A DNA stretch of 64,000 bases from Khoudiadiopia massiliensis (GTDB taxonomy: Bacteria; Bacillota; Clostridia; Tissierellales; Peptoniphilaceae): contig OKQS01000004.1 in assembly GCA_900290095.1 (NCBI GenBank), forward strand, positions 1-64,000, in the 5' to 3' direction. How positions within the stretch are numbered: position 1 is the first letter of the stretch; each line of letters opens with the position of its first letter. The position numbers and the translations under genes were made by a program. This document shows, in pieces, positions 18,567-27,183 of this stretch. The notes under the pieces are model-generated. The model was not told the DNA's origin. It searched no databases and saw nothing but the letters and a program-made list of their open reading frames with translations.

Positions 18567-19409
18567 TCAAACAATTCCTAATATCTTTGCGAACTCCTCA
18601 GCTATCTCTCCTGGTGTATAATTAGCTGTTGTCATAGCTTTTCTATCAGCTATCATAGGGCTATAATTAGCTACTTCTTTTTTAGTTAACTCATGCCATA
18701 TTGGCAAAATTCTTCCACTTTCTATAATTTCCTTTTGAAATAAACCATTTAATTCCTGTTTTGTCCAATACTTTCCGTCTTTTATATAAGAAGGAGAAAG
18801 CACCACTATCCCATACTTCGAAAGCCTCAACCCTCTATCAATCTCTTCACGTAATGATGAGCCCCAAACAGCATCATTATCGTCATACCATACTGAAATG
18901 CCTTTTTTGATAAGCTCATCAACTAATTCATTTACAAAACTTTCTTTGTCCTCATATGCATGAGAAATAAATACGTCATATAATTTTTCATTGCTCGATG
19001 TTTTATTTATTGATTCTACCTTTGATATGGCTAAGCCTTCTAGTTCCTTTATTCTATCCTCATACATACGTTGAATTTTCTGAGTCTCCCTCATTTCTTT
19101 CTTCTTTAAATCTAGCTCTGCCTTCTGGAGTTTTTGATATAGTTCGTTTCTTTTCTTTCGCTTCTCTCCCATTTTCTTTGAGTAATCTGCACATTTGATC
19201 TTTGCCTTATTTGCGGTATCTTTATACTGACTAATTTGTCTTAATTTACTTTTTACAGTCGCTTGAGAAGCTGATTTACTAATTGTAACTTTAGACGCCT
19301 TTGTTTCGTTAAGTGTAGCTCTCTTTTCTTCCTCTGCCCGCTTTTTTTCTAAATTAGCAATCTCCTTATCAATACTGTTAAGCTGATCTTGATATCGTTT
19401 AACTGACAT
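18567..19409 (-). CDS. Coiled-coil/TIR domain protein, predicted defence effector
   Basis: A 280-residue soluble protein. Residues 1-130 are highly charged (Lys/Glu/Ala) and predicted to form a long coiled coil; residues 143-280 are a TIR domain beginning LYDVFISHAYEDKESFVNEL, with the box-2-like segment ISVWYDDNDAVWGSSLREEI and the predicted NADase glutamate E219 in KDGKYWTKQELNGLF. TIR domains with this glutamate cleave NAD+ or make signal nucleotides in anti-phage systems. It is the last gene of the restriction operon, 9 bp after the DUF4268 gene, with AGAGGTG before the ATG. Effector role is inferred from family and position. Confidence 0.88.
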   Translation of the reverse strand: MSVKRYQDQLNSIDKEIANLEKKRAEEEKRATLNETKASKVTISKSASQATVKSKLRQISQYKDTANKAKIKCADYSKKMGEKRKKRNELYQKLQKAELDLKKKEMRETQKIQRMYEDRIKELEGLAISKVESINKTSSNEKLYDVFISHAYEDKESFVNELVDELIKKGISVWYDDNDAVWGSSLREEIDRGLRLSKYGIVVLSPSYIKDGKYWTKQELNGLFQKEIIESGRILPIWHELTKKEVANYSPMIADRKAMTTANYTPGEIAEEFAKILGIV

Positions 19410-19418
19410 TAATCACCT

Positions 19419-20339
19419 CTATAAATATCCTTTAAATACATCCCTGATTATAACTACCCTTTCAATTACTTGATTCATAAGTTCCGGATAGTTTCCTTGT
19501 TTATTAAAACTCAAACCATGTATGTATGATTTAATTCTTGAAGCCTTCTTATCGTCTAACCTTTCCCAATGCATATTAAATCCAAGCTTGTTTTCTATTT
19601 CATCTTTGTGTTCATAAAGATGATCAAAGAGGTCCTTGCTATCACGAATATATAGATCAACACCTATTGTTCCGTCTTTGTTTACCAAAGTTATGCTGAT
19701 ATGAGCATCGCTTGTTCCTATTGCAACATCATACCAATGATCAGTAGTCGCTTTCCTAACATTAAAGGGCTTACCATTCTTTATTACTACTCGGTTAAAC
19801 TCTGTCCAGAAATTAAGTCTTTCAGCTTGAATTTTAGAAAGATCCCCATCCTTGATACTTTTGTTGCTATTGATAAAATCGTTGGGCTTTTCTACTACTA
19901 TAAACATTGGTGCTGGCAAAGAATCCCCAATCTTATATGCTTTAATCTCAATTAAGAAGAAAGAAATCTCTTTTGCCATATTGTTATTCAACCATTCTAT
20001 GGCGCTCTTATGTTCTTCCCTCGCTTCTTTAACAATCCAAATAATTACATTAGCATCAAGCCCAGAAGCGTAGGTGATAATTTTTCCTAAATGATCATGG
20101 TTAGTCGATTCTAATTGATTTTCTATAATAATTTTTAAACCGGTTGTCTCGTCTACCGCCACCAAATCACATCTATAAGATCCAACATAGACTTCTTTAT
20201 CTATATCTGTAAGTGTCAGGCCAACAGTCTCATTAAGGAGCTCGATATTTTCTTCTTTAGCCAGCCAATTTGAGAAATCATATTGCTCATGTGCCCATAG
20301 CTCTCTGATATCCACTTCTTTTAATTTTCCTAATTTCAA
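19419..20339 (-). CDS. DUF4268-type protein with nuclease-like N-terminal domain
   Basis: A 306-residue protein. The N-terminal 120 residues contain a PD-(D/E)XK-like core: D58 in YRCDLVAVDE and E73-x-Q75 in LKIIIENQLEST, followed by a helix with HDHLGKIITYASGL; the last motif residue is Gln rather than Lys. The C-terminal part (about 165-306) matches my memory of the DUF4268 pattern often found next to restriction genes. It starts with TTG, with a weak AAAGGGG site. It sits between hsdR (60 bp) and the TIR gene (9 bp). Whether it cuts DNA or only binds it cannot be decided from sequence. Confidence 0.7.
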   Translation of the reverse strand: MKLGKLKEVDIRELWAHEQYDFSNWLAKEENIELLNETVGLTLTDIDKEVYVGSYRCDLVAVDETTGLKIIIENQLESTNHDHLGKIITYASGLDANVIIWIVKEAREEHKSAIEWLNNNMAKEISFFLIEIKAYKIGDSLPAPMFIVVEKPNDFINSNKSIKDGDLSKIQAERLNFWTEFNRVVIKNGKPFNVRKATTDHWYDVAIGTSDAHISITLVNKDGTIGVDLYIRDSKDLFDHLYEHKDEIENKLGFNMHWERLDDKKASRIKSYIHGLSFNKQGNYPELMNQVIERVVIIRDVFKGYL

Positions 20340-20399
20340 GTTGTATCACACCCCTTTCAAAACAAGTCCTAAAATAGATTTAAATCACAAAACTAAATT

Positions 20400-23300
20400 T
20401 TAAATTCCCACAAAAACTTCTACGATTTTTCTAATCTTATCAAGAACTAGGTCTTTCTTCTGTTCTCTTGCACCATGCCTACGAGAAGTCGGTGGAATAA
20501 TTCGATCCAACTCATCTCCGGCATATTCAACATAGCCCTTGCCTATGGCTTTTTCTATAAAGCGAATTGAGTCCTCTTTCAGATTTTCCTCCTCCACAAG
20601 TCCTCTTATTTTACGTTCTTTTTCTTGCCTTGCGAAACTATAGAAGGACTCAAGAATATCATCTGTGTTCTTTAATTCCGATAGCCTGGTGCTGTTTATG
20701 AAATCTATAATCAGCTCTTCCTTTGCCCTTGTACCAAGGCTTGACCTGATGACTCTGCGGACCTCCGCTTTCAGGCTTTCTATATCCTCATTTTCCTTGG
20801 ATTTTTCCAATATTAAGGCCAAAATATAGTCCAAATTTATCTCATCCGTTTTAAGCAGGTCAATCTGAAACTCCACATCAGAAAAATCGACTAGAGAATC
20901 TCGATCACCATCTAATACCATTGGGCTTAATATGCTCTCCCTTATGTCAACATAGACACTCTTCATATCCTGCATCAGGCGATCCGATATGATCTTTTCG
21001 AAGCTTTCAAACTCATCATAGTTCTTTAATATGTTCTCGGCTTTAAGAAGTTCACCAAAAAGCTCTGCAAATTCTTTTTTGTCTGCATCAAGTTGAATTT
21101 CTGTGGGTTCTGGAAATTTTGCTAGAAGTTCTTTACAGATCGCTTCATAACCCTTAAATGCCTTGCCTGTTTCCTCATCTATGAATCCGCGAATATAATC
21201 TTCATAGCTTCTTTCCAAAATAATATTTACACTGTTTTCATCTCCGAATACCCTGATTGCATCTTCTGTGGCACTTTGTAAATCCCTGAAGCAAACAATA
21301 TTTCCAAAGGCTTTTACTTTATTTAAGATGCGGTTAGTCCTTGAAAAGGCTTGAATAAGGCCGTGGTATCTAAGGTTTTTATCAACAAAAAGAGTGTTCA
21401 TAGTTGGAGCATCAAAGCCTGTCAAAAACATACCTACAACGATTAAGAGATCAACTTGCCTGTCTTTTACCCTAAATGACAAGTCTTTGTAGTAGTTCTG
21501 GAATTCATTGCCGTTTGTGGAAAAATTGGTTTTGAAGTGATGATTATAATCATCTATTACTTTGTCTAAAAACTCTTTTGCTGATGAATCCATAGCTGAA
21601 ACATCAAAATCTTCTTCGGTGATATCCCCAATTGCCCTTTGCTCCTCATTGGCAGCAAAGCTGTATATAGTGGCAACTTTTAGCCTTTTTTCTTCAGGCA
21701 AGTAACTTTGCTGTTTTTCAAACTCCTCATAGTATAATTTTGCAGCATCAACACTCTGAACGGCAAGCATGGCGTTGAACCCGTTAAGCCTTCTTTGCTT
21801 CAAGTTATAAAACTCATTGCGGTGAGTTTTTGTATCAAAGACCTTAAGAATATGCTTGGTAATCTCAGTAATTCTTTCTGGGTGTAGCAACATTCTATTT
21901 TCGAGTTTTGCTAATTTTTTAATATCTTCTTCTTTTTCTGCTGTCTTAAATTTAGCTGTAATGTTGTTATAGTCAACTTTGAATTTTAAAACCTTGCCAT
22001 CACGGATTGCATCGGTAATAACATAGCTATGGAGCTGGGCTCCGAAGATACCTGCTGTGGTATCACTGCCCAGAGCATTTTCTGGGAAAATTGGTGTTCC
22101 GGTAAAACCAAATTGATAATATTTCTTAAATGACTTTCTTATGTTTCTCTGCGCATCTCCAAACTGGGAGCGGTGACACTCATCAAATATGAGCACACAA
22201 TGCTTATCGTAGATTTCATGTTCAGGATTTTTCTTTACAAATTCATTTAATTTCTGGATTGTTGTAACTACAATCCTGTTGTCATTTCTTTCAATACATT
22301 TTTTAAGCTCTTTGGTATCCTTACTTCCATTAACACTGTCCGGTTGGAATCTTTGGTACTCCTTCATGGTTTGATAGTCTAGGTCTTTCCTATCTACTAC
22401 AAAAAACACCTTGTCAATGTAATCCAGATTTGTTGCGAGCCTTGCTGCCTTAAAAGATGTGAGTGTTTTACCTGACCCTGTTGTATGCCAAATAAAGCCA
22501 CCGGACTCCGGTCTACCGGCCTTTTTTGCTTCATAGCTTGACTTTATTTTCCATAAAATCCGCTCTGTAGCGGCTATCTGATAAGGACGCATAATTAAAA
22601 GTGTGTTATTTGAATCGAATACACAGTACTTGGTAAGGACCTCCAGCAGTACGCGCTTTTCAAAAAATGTCTTTGTGAAATCTTCCAAGTCTGAAATAAC
22701 TTTGTTTTTGGCATCTGCCCACTCACATGTAAATTCATAGTTATTTTTATTTTGGGCAGTGGTGTTTGCGAAGTATCTGGTATAGGTTCCGTTTGATATT
22801 ACAAAAATTTGAACGAATTTATATAAGGAATTATCGTTATTAAAGCTCTCTTTGCTGTACCTGTGAATTTGGTTAAAAGCATCATGTAAACTTACTCCCC
22901 TTTTCTTTAGTTCAATATGTACTAGGGGCAATCCATTTACAAGAATTGTTACATCATAGCGGTTAATTGCACTACCTTTGGCTTTGACCTGATTGACAAC
23001 CTGCAAAAAATTATTGTGAATATTCTTCTTATCAATAATCTTTATATTTTGTAAGTGTCCATCATCGAAAACAAAGTCATAGATATGGTCTTCCTGGATC
23101 TTTCTGGTCTTTTCAATCATTCCTTCGTTCGGAGCATCTAAATATTCAGTCAAAAATCTTGCCCATTCGGCATCTGAAAATGAAACTTTATTGAGCTTTT
23201 CTATTTGGATTTTTAAGTTTACATACAACTCATCATTTGAACTAACTATTAATCTCTCATAACCCTGTGAAACTAGGTTTGCAATAAGTTGCCCTTCAAG

Positions 23301-23423
23301 TTCGGCTTCACTTTGATATGAGGTTTCCCTAGTCCTTGCATCCTTCTCATAGTTTGCAAGAATAATTCCATTGGTCATTTCGGCAATAGTCGATTGGTTG
23401 TACTGCGCTTTCTCTCCTGACAT
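20400..23423 (-). CDS. hsdR: Type I restriction enzyme, subunit R
   Basis: A 1007-residue motor and nuclease subunit. The N-terminal nuclease core is D157 in INRYDVTILVNG and E171-x-K173 in LVHIELKKRG. The helicase domains carry Walker A WHTTGSGKTLTSF (315-320), the DECH box LIFDECHRSQFGD (414-417), motif III GFTGTPIF and motif VI region HGLIQAFSRTNRI, all intact. The C-terminal 200 residues are helical and would bind the methyltransferase core. AAGGAG lies seven bases before ATG. It is separated from the specificity gene by an ADP-ribosylglycohydrolase gene, which is unusual. Confidence 0.96.
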   Translation of the reverse strand: MSGEKAQYNQSTIAEMTNGIILANYEKDARTRETSYQSEAELEGQLIANLVSQGYERLIVSSNDELYVNLKIQIEKLNKVSFSDAEWARFLTEYLDAPNEGMIEKTRKIQEDHIYDFVFDDGHLQNIKIIDKKNIHNNFLQVVNQVKAKGSAINRYDVTILVNGLPLVHIELKKRGVSLHDAFNQIHRYSKESFNNDNSLYKFVQIFVISNGTYTRYFANTTAQNKNNYEFTCEWADAKNKVISDLEDFTKTFFEKRVLLEVLTKYCVFDSNNTLLIMRPYQIAATERILWKIKSSYEAKKAGRPESGGFIWHTTGSGKTLTSFKAARLATNLDYIDKVFFVVDRKDLDYQTMKEYQRFQPDSVNGSKDTKELKKCIERNDNRIVVTTIQKLNEFVKKNPEHEIYDKHCVLIFDECHRSQFGDAQRNIRKSFKKYYQFGFTGTPIFPENALGSDTTAGIFGAQLHSYVITDAIRDGKVLKFKVDYNNITAKFKTAEKEEDIKKLAKLENRMLLHPERITEITKHILKVFDTKTHRNEFYNLKQRRLNGFNAMLAVQSVDAAKLYYEEFEKQQSYLPEEKRLKVATIYSFAANEEQRAIGDITEEDFDVSAMDSSAKEFLDKVIDDYNHHFKTNFSTNGNEFQNYYKDLSFRVKDRQVDLLIVVGMFLTGFDAPTMNTLFVDKNLRYHGLIQAFSRTNRILNKVKAFGNIVCFRDLQSATEDAIRVFGDENSVNIILERSYEDYIRGFIDEETGKAFKGYEAICKELLAKFPEPTEIQLDADKKEFAELFGELLKAENILKNYDEFESFEKIISDRLMQDMKSVYVDIRESILSPMVLDGDRDSLVDFSDVEFQIDLLKTDEINLDYILALILEKSKENEDIESLKAEVRRVIRSSLGTRAKEELIIDFINSTRLSELKNTDDILESFYSFARQEKERKIRGLVEEENLKEDSIRFIEKAIGKGYVEYAGDELDRIIPPTSRRHGAREQKKDLVLDKIRKIVEVFVGI

Positions 23424-23435
23424 CTCAATACTCCT

Positions 23436-24242
23436 TCAATATGACTTTATAATGTATCCCAAAAACTCATCCAGATCATCCCGGATTTCCTTATTTATTT
23501 TACTGATCCACTTGCTCGGTATCTTGCTATAACCAAATTTTGCTCCGAAGATTCCTCCTGCAATTGCAGCAATGGTGTCAGCATCACCACCATGATTTAC
23601 AGCACCTATTATGCATTCTTCAAAGCTTTCTTTACCGCTCCAATATAGAGCATTATTAAATGTATTAATTACATATCCGCTCGGTTGCAGGAGCTTTTCC
23701 GCCTTATTTTCAAGCTCTTCATTTTTTAAAGCAGCTTTAATAGTCGCTGTATATCTATTTATAATATCAGCACATATTTCATTATTATGGGTTATTTCCC
23801 CTTGTAAGACATTGAGTTTAGCTGAATCTTTGCTATTCATTAATGCACAAGGTAAGGCCCTCATGAGGCTACCATTTCCAAGTGCCGTGTTGTCAATGTA
23901 TATATATTCTTGATTGACTTTATAAAAATTTATTGCTTTAAAACACTGATTTCCAACATCTTTTGGCTCAGTGTCAAGCCATGTGGAGAAGTTTTCCGCA
24001 ACATTCCTTTTAAAATTATCGATGTCATTTTTCATCAAAGCCTTCATAACACAAAAGGACATTTGTGTATCATCTGTAACATCGCCAATTCTAAGGTTTA
24101 ACCATCCGCCGCCAAGAATATCTTCCACTTGACCAAACTTTTCTTTTATTTCTGTTGCGTCCATAAATTCTGTGGTTGCTCCCATGGCATCGCCAATAGA
24201 AAAGCCATAAAGCGAGCCCTTTAATTTGTCAATTATGTCCAT
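23436..24242 (-). CDS. ADP-ribosylglycohydrolase (DraG/ARH family) inside the restriction operon
   Basis: A 268-residue protein of the ADP-ribosylglycohydrolase family, which removes ADP-ribose from proteins, nucleic acids or small molecules with two Mg2+ ions. The signature motifs are intact: SIGDAMGATTEF (residues 15-26), GDVTDDTQMSF (53-63, metal-binding Thr-Asp-Asp) and NHGGDADTIAAIAGGIFGA (216-234, second metal-binding Asp pair). Length is slightly short but complete. Its start overlaps the end of the hsdS second half by 10 bp and its stop lies 12 bp before hsdR, so it is truly embedded in the operon. Its substrate in this setting is unknown. Confidence 0.9.
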   Translation of the reverse strand: MDIIDKLKGSLYGFSIGDAMGATTEFMDATEIKEKFGQVEDILGGGWLNLRIGDVTDDTQMSFCVMKALMKNDIDNFKRNVAENFSTWLDTEPKDVGNQCFKAINFYKVNQEYIYIDNTALGNGSLMRALPCALMNSKDSAKLNVLQGEITHNNEICADIINRYTATIKAALKNEELENKAEKLLQPSGYVINTFNNALYWSGKESFEECIIGAVNHGGDADTIAAIAGGIFGAKFGYSKIPSKWISKINKEIRDDLDEFLGYIIKSY

Positions 24243-24781
24243 TTTATTCTCTCTTTGCGTTCAAAGCTTAATAACTTATTGCGATAATATTCATACTGTT
24301 TCTGTCTTAGTTCAATTTCCTTGGGCAATAATCCTTGAATGTTAAAAAGCAGAGATTGAAATTTATCAAGGATTTTGACAACCTTCTCTTGGCTTTCTAT
24401 ATTTGGTAAATCAACTTTAATTTTTTGCAAACTATACTTGTATAGTCTATTTATAGTTCCACCTTTTGAGGGATTCCATCTAATTAACTGATATAAATAA
24501 TAAAGATATCTATTTAACACCATCTCTTCATTATGCGATATCCAAACTATATTACTATCTTGAAAGTATGCATCTCTACCATCAAAAATTACTGTCCTGC
24601 CAATTGTTCCACTTGCAGAAATTAAAATTTCTCCCTTCTTTGGATAACTGTATTTTTCCTTATACTCATTAAATAGATCTTTGGAAATGAAAGAGTCAGC
24701 ATTTTTCCCAAAAGTTCCAATCTTATAAAACGGTATCTCACCCATTGACGAAGTTTGTTCTTTTAAAATCCTTTTACACAT
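24233..24781 (-). pseudogene. hsdS: Type I specificity subunit, 3' half (TRD2), out of frame
   Basis: A 182-residue open frame that covers the second target-recognition domain and C-terminal conserved helix of HsdS: CKRILKEQTSSMGEIPFYKI is a typical domain start and LPNIESQEKVVKILDKFQSL plus KQYEYYRNKLLSF form the distal conserved region. It has no ribosome site of its own. The frame is restored to the upstream hsdS ORF if the G7 tract at 24827-24833 gains one base (or loses two), which would also fill in [16 protein letters not shown], a normal domain-2 beginning. So this is the off-phase half of one gene rather than a separate gene. Confidence 0.85.
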
Positions 24782-24816
24782 TTTAACTTGACCAATTTCA
24801 CCTAGGGTTATTGATC

Positions 24817-25515
24817 TTACTCTGTACCCCCCCTCAAAATTTCAGGATTATTAGATAATTTATTTAAATATTCCTCACTTAATAGCATATCCCGATAATA
24901 CTCATACTGCTTAGTTCTAGCCTGTAATTCAACTTGTAGTTCAACCTGTAATTCATTGACATAATCTGTGAATTTATCAAGTATTATTGCTATTTTTTCT
25001 TGGGCTTCTATTGATGGAATTGGTATCTCGATTTTTTTCATTAGATCTTTAGATACATTAAATCTAGTTACCCCTGAAGCTGTTTTGCCAATTTTTCTCC
25101 TCAGAATATCGGATCTAAATAAATGCTTTGAAAAATCCGGTAGCAAAAGATTTGGACTATTTAACCGAAGAAAAAAGCAAAAACTATTTAGATATATATC
25201 TTCAGTTAATACAGTTGTTATAACCGATGACATTCCGCATTCATCAGGTGTCTCTGAAGATCCAGTGAATAATATGTCTCCATACATTAACTTTCTTTGG
25301 TTTTCATTTGGTTTAATGCTTACCCTATCACTAACATCTAATTTCGTTGAAGGATTTAAATATACGTTTTTATATGTAATAAATTTTGCATTGCCAGCAT
25401 TAAAATCTTGTTTGGATTTTCCAGTTAACCCACCATAAAATACACCAATTTCCCCTAACTTCTTCCACTCAACCTTTTCATTTTTTAAAAGTTCATCTAT
25501 CTTATTCATCTTCAA
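24817..25515 (-). CDS. hsdS: Type I specificity subunit, 5' half (TRD1 plus spacer)
   Basis: A 232-residue ORF giving the first half of HsdS: a start helix ([20 protein letters not shown]), one target-recognition domain (to about residue 165), and the central conserved coiled coil ending [18 protein letters not shown]. HsdS normally has two such halves in about 400 residues. The ORF ends shortly after a run of seven G (24827-24833), and the second half follows in another frame. The spacer includes three 12-bp repeats encoding [12 protein letters not shown]. It overlaps hsdM by 14 bp. A half-length HsdS can sometimes dimerise and work, so the short form may not be inactive. Confidence 0.88.
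   Translation of the reverse strand: MKMNKIDELLKNEKVEWKKLGEIGVFYGGLTGKSKQDFNAGNAKFITYKNVYLNPSTKLDVSDRVSIKPNENQRKLMYGDILFTGSSETPDECGMSSVITTVLTEDIYLNSFCFFLRLNSPNLLLPDFSKHLFRSDILRRKIGKTASGVTRFNVSKDLMKKIEIPIPSIEAQEKIAIILDKFTDYVNELQVELQVELQARTKQYEYYRDMLLSEEYLNKLSNNPEILRGGTE
24827..24833 (-). repeat. G7 homopolymer tract in hsdS, likely phase-variation site
   Basis: Seven consecutive G on the coding strand at the junction of the two hsdS half-ORFs. Frame arithmetic between the start at 25515 and the second-half frame at 24781 gives an offset of 734 bases (remainder 2), so G8 or G5 joins them into one reading frame. Slipped-strand mispairing at such tracts is a known switch for type I specificity genes; a sequencing miscount is the alternative. 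Confidence 0.8.
24919..24954 (-). repeat. Three 12-bp repeats in the HsdS spacer
   Basis: GAATTACAGGTT, GAACTACAAGTT and GAATTACAGGCT follow one another in frame and encode [12 protein letters not shown] in the central helical spacer of HsdS. In EcoR124-type enzymes, comparable four-residue repeats set the gap length in the recognised sequence. Confidence 0.8.
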
Positions 25516-27082
25516 GCTCCTTTACAATTTCATTTATAGAAGCTCTGAGTTCGTCTATTTTTTTGACTGTTCCCTCAATCTCCTTATTCAAAACTTTTAT
25601 ATCAATGACTTCTCTTGTGTCTTCTTTTTCTACATAGGTCGAAACAGAAAGGTTATAATCATTTTCTTCAATTTCTGCCTTATCAACATATCTGGAGAAA
25701 TAATCTAATTCTTTTCTATCCCTAAACTCATTAACTATTGTCTGAATATTCTTTTCTTCTAAGATATTGTTGTTGGTTTCTTTCTTAAATTCTTTGCTGG
25801 CATCAATGAAGAGAATTTTATTTTCTGTCTTGTTTTTTGCCATAACCAGAATACAAGTAGCTATTGAAGTGCCAAAGAATAAATTCTCTGGAAGCTGAAT
25901 CACGCAATCAATAAAGTTGTTGTCAACAAGGTATTTTCTAATGGTTTTTTCAGCACCCTTTCTATAAAATATGCCAGGGAAGCAGACGATAGCCGCCCTT
26001 CCCTTACTTGAAAGATAGGCCAGTGAATGCATGATAAAAGCATAGTCTGCATAGGATTTGGGTGCCAATTTTCCTGCAGGTGCAAATCTCTCGTCATTTA
26101 TAAGGGTTGGATCTGCATCGCCTACCCATTTAATTGAATAAGGGGGATTTGAAACAATTGCATCAAAAGGTTTCTCATCACCGTGCAATGGGTTGATGAG
26201 CGTGTCCCCTCGCTTTATTGAAAAATTATTGTAATTGACATTGTGAAGAAACATATTCATACGAGCAAGGTTATAGTTGGTCATATTGATTTCTTGGCCA
26301 AAAAATCCTTCATCTATTATGTGATTATCAAACTGTTTTTTCATCTGCAAGAGCAAGCTTCCGCTTCCACAAGTTGGGTCATATACCTTATTAACGTTGG
26401 TTTTTCCCTCCATTACAAGCCTTGCCAAAAGTTTTGAAACTGTCTGAGGAGTAAAGAACTCACCCCCAGATTTACCGGCATTGCTTGCATAGTTTGAAAT
26501 TAAATATTCATAGGCATCGCCGAATGCATCTATGTCATTATTCTGAAAATCTTCGAAGTCAATCCCTGCTATGCCTGTTAATATGTCAGTTAGTCTTTTA
26601 TTTTTCTCGGCAACAGTACCACCCAAGCGATTACTTGTTGTATCAACATCTTCAAAGAGACCCTTGATATCATCTTCTGATGCAAACCCCACAGCACTTC
26701 CTTCAATTGCTTTGAAAATATTGGCTAGGTCAGTGTTAAGGTTTTCATTGTCCCTAGCAGTCTTTACGACATTTTCAAATAGTTGGCTTGGTAAGATAAA
26801 AAAGCCCTTATCTTCAACGGTATTGGGCCTAAAGTCCTGCTCGGCTTCTTCGTCAGAAATATCAGCATAATCAAATTCTAAATCTCCGGCTTCATGCTCT
26901 GCTGCATTGAAAAAGTCCGTGATATTTTCTGAAATAAACCTGTAGAAAAGTATGCCCAAAATATACTGCTTAAAATCCCAACCATCTACTGCTCCACGAA
27001 CATCGTCAGCTATGGCCCAGATCCTTCTATGAAGCTCTGATCTCTGCAATGTTTCCTTGTTGCCTTTTGTCGCATCTGACAT
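25502..27082 (-). CDS. hsdM: Type I restriction-modification methyltransferase subunit
   Basis: A 526-residue N6-adenine methyltransferase subunit. The N-terminal helical domain (HsdM_N) covers about residues 15-165; SAM-binding motif I is [14 protein letters not shown] (233-246) and the catalytic NPPY is in [11 protein letters not shown] (310-319). [20 protein letters not shown] at about 201-220 is the usual family stretch before motif I. It is the first gene of the operon, with GCGAGGTAGG before ATG and a TATAAT box upstream, and overlaps hsdS by 14 bp. With HsdS it protects host DNA; with HsdR it cuts unmethylated DNA. Confidence 0.96.
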   Translation of the reverse strand: MSDATKGNKETLQRSELHRRIWAIADDVRGAVDGWDFKQYILGILFYRFISENITDFFNAAEHEAGDLEFDYADISDEEAEQDFRPNTVEDKGFFILPSQLFENVVKTARDNENLNTDLANIFKAIEGSAVGFASEDDIKGLFEDVDTTSNRLGGTVAEKNKRLTDILTGIAGIDFEDFQNNDIDAFGDAYEYLISNYASNAGKSGGEFFTPQTVSKLLARLVMEGKTNVNKVYDPTCGSGSLLLQMKKQFDNHIIDEGFFGQEINMTNYNLARMNMFLHNVNYNNFSIKRGDTLINPLHGDEKPFDAIVSNPPYSIKWVGDADPTLINDERFAPAGKLAPKSYADYAFIMHSLAYLSSKGRAAIVCFPGIFYRKGAEKTIRKYLVDNNFIDCVIQLPENLFFGTSIATCILVMAKNKTENKILFIDASKEFKKETNNNILEEKNIQTIVNEFRDRKELDYFSRYVDKAEIEENDYNLSVSTYVEKEDTREVIDIKVLNKEIEGTVKKIDELRASINEIVKELEDE

Positions 27083-27128
27083 ATCCTACCTCGCTTTATT
27101 TGTAAAAATTATATTTTATATACTTCCA

Positions 27129-27134
27129 TTATAA
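27129..27134 (-). promoter_or_regulatory. -10 element for the hsdM operon
   Basis: TATAAT on the minus strand about 47 bp before the hsdM start, in the 101-bp gap after the HNH gene; no good -35 box is visible. Confidence 0.45.
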
Positions 27135-27183
27135 CGAACTTTGGTGATTAGGCACGGCTCATGAGTAACCCTCTTCCAAAATC

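Noticed and set aside
24233..24781. Second independent hsdS gene
   Set aside because: It lacks a start region and ribosome site; frame arithmetic shows it continues the first hsdS across the G tract.
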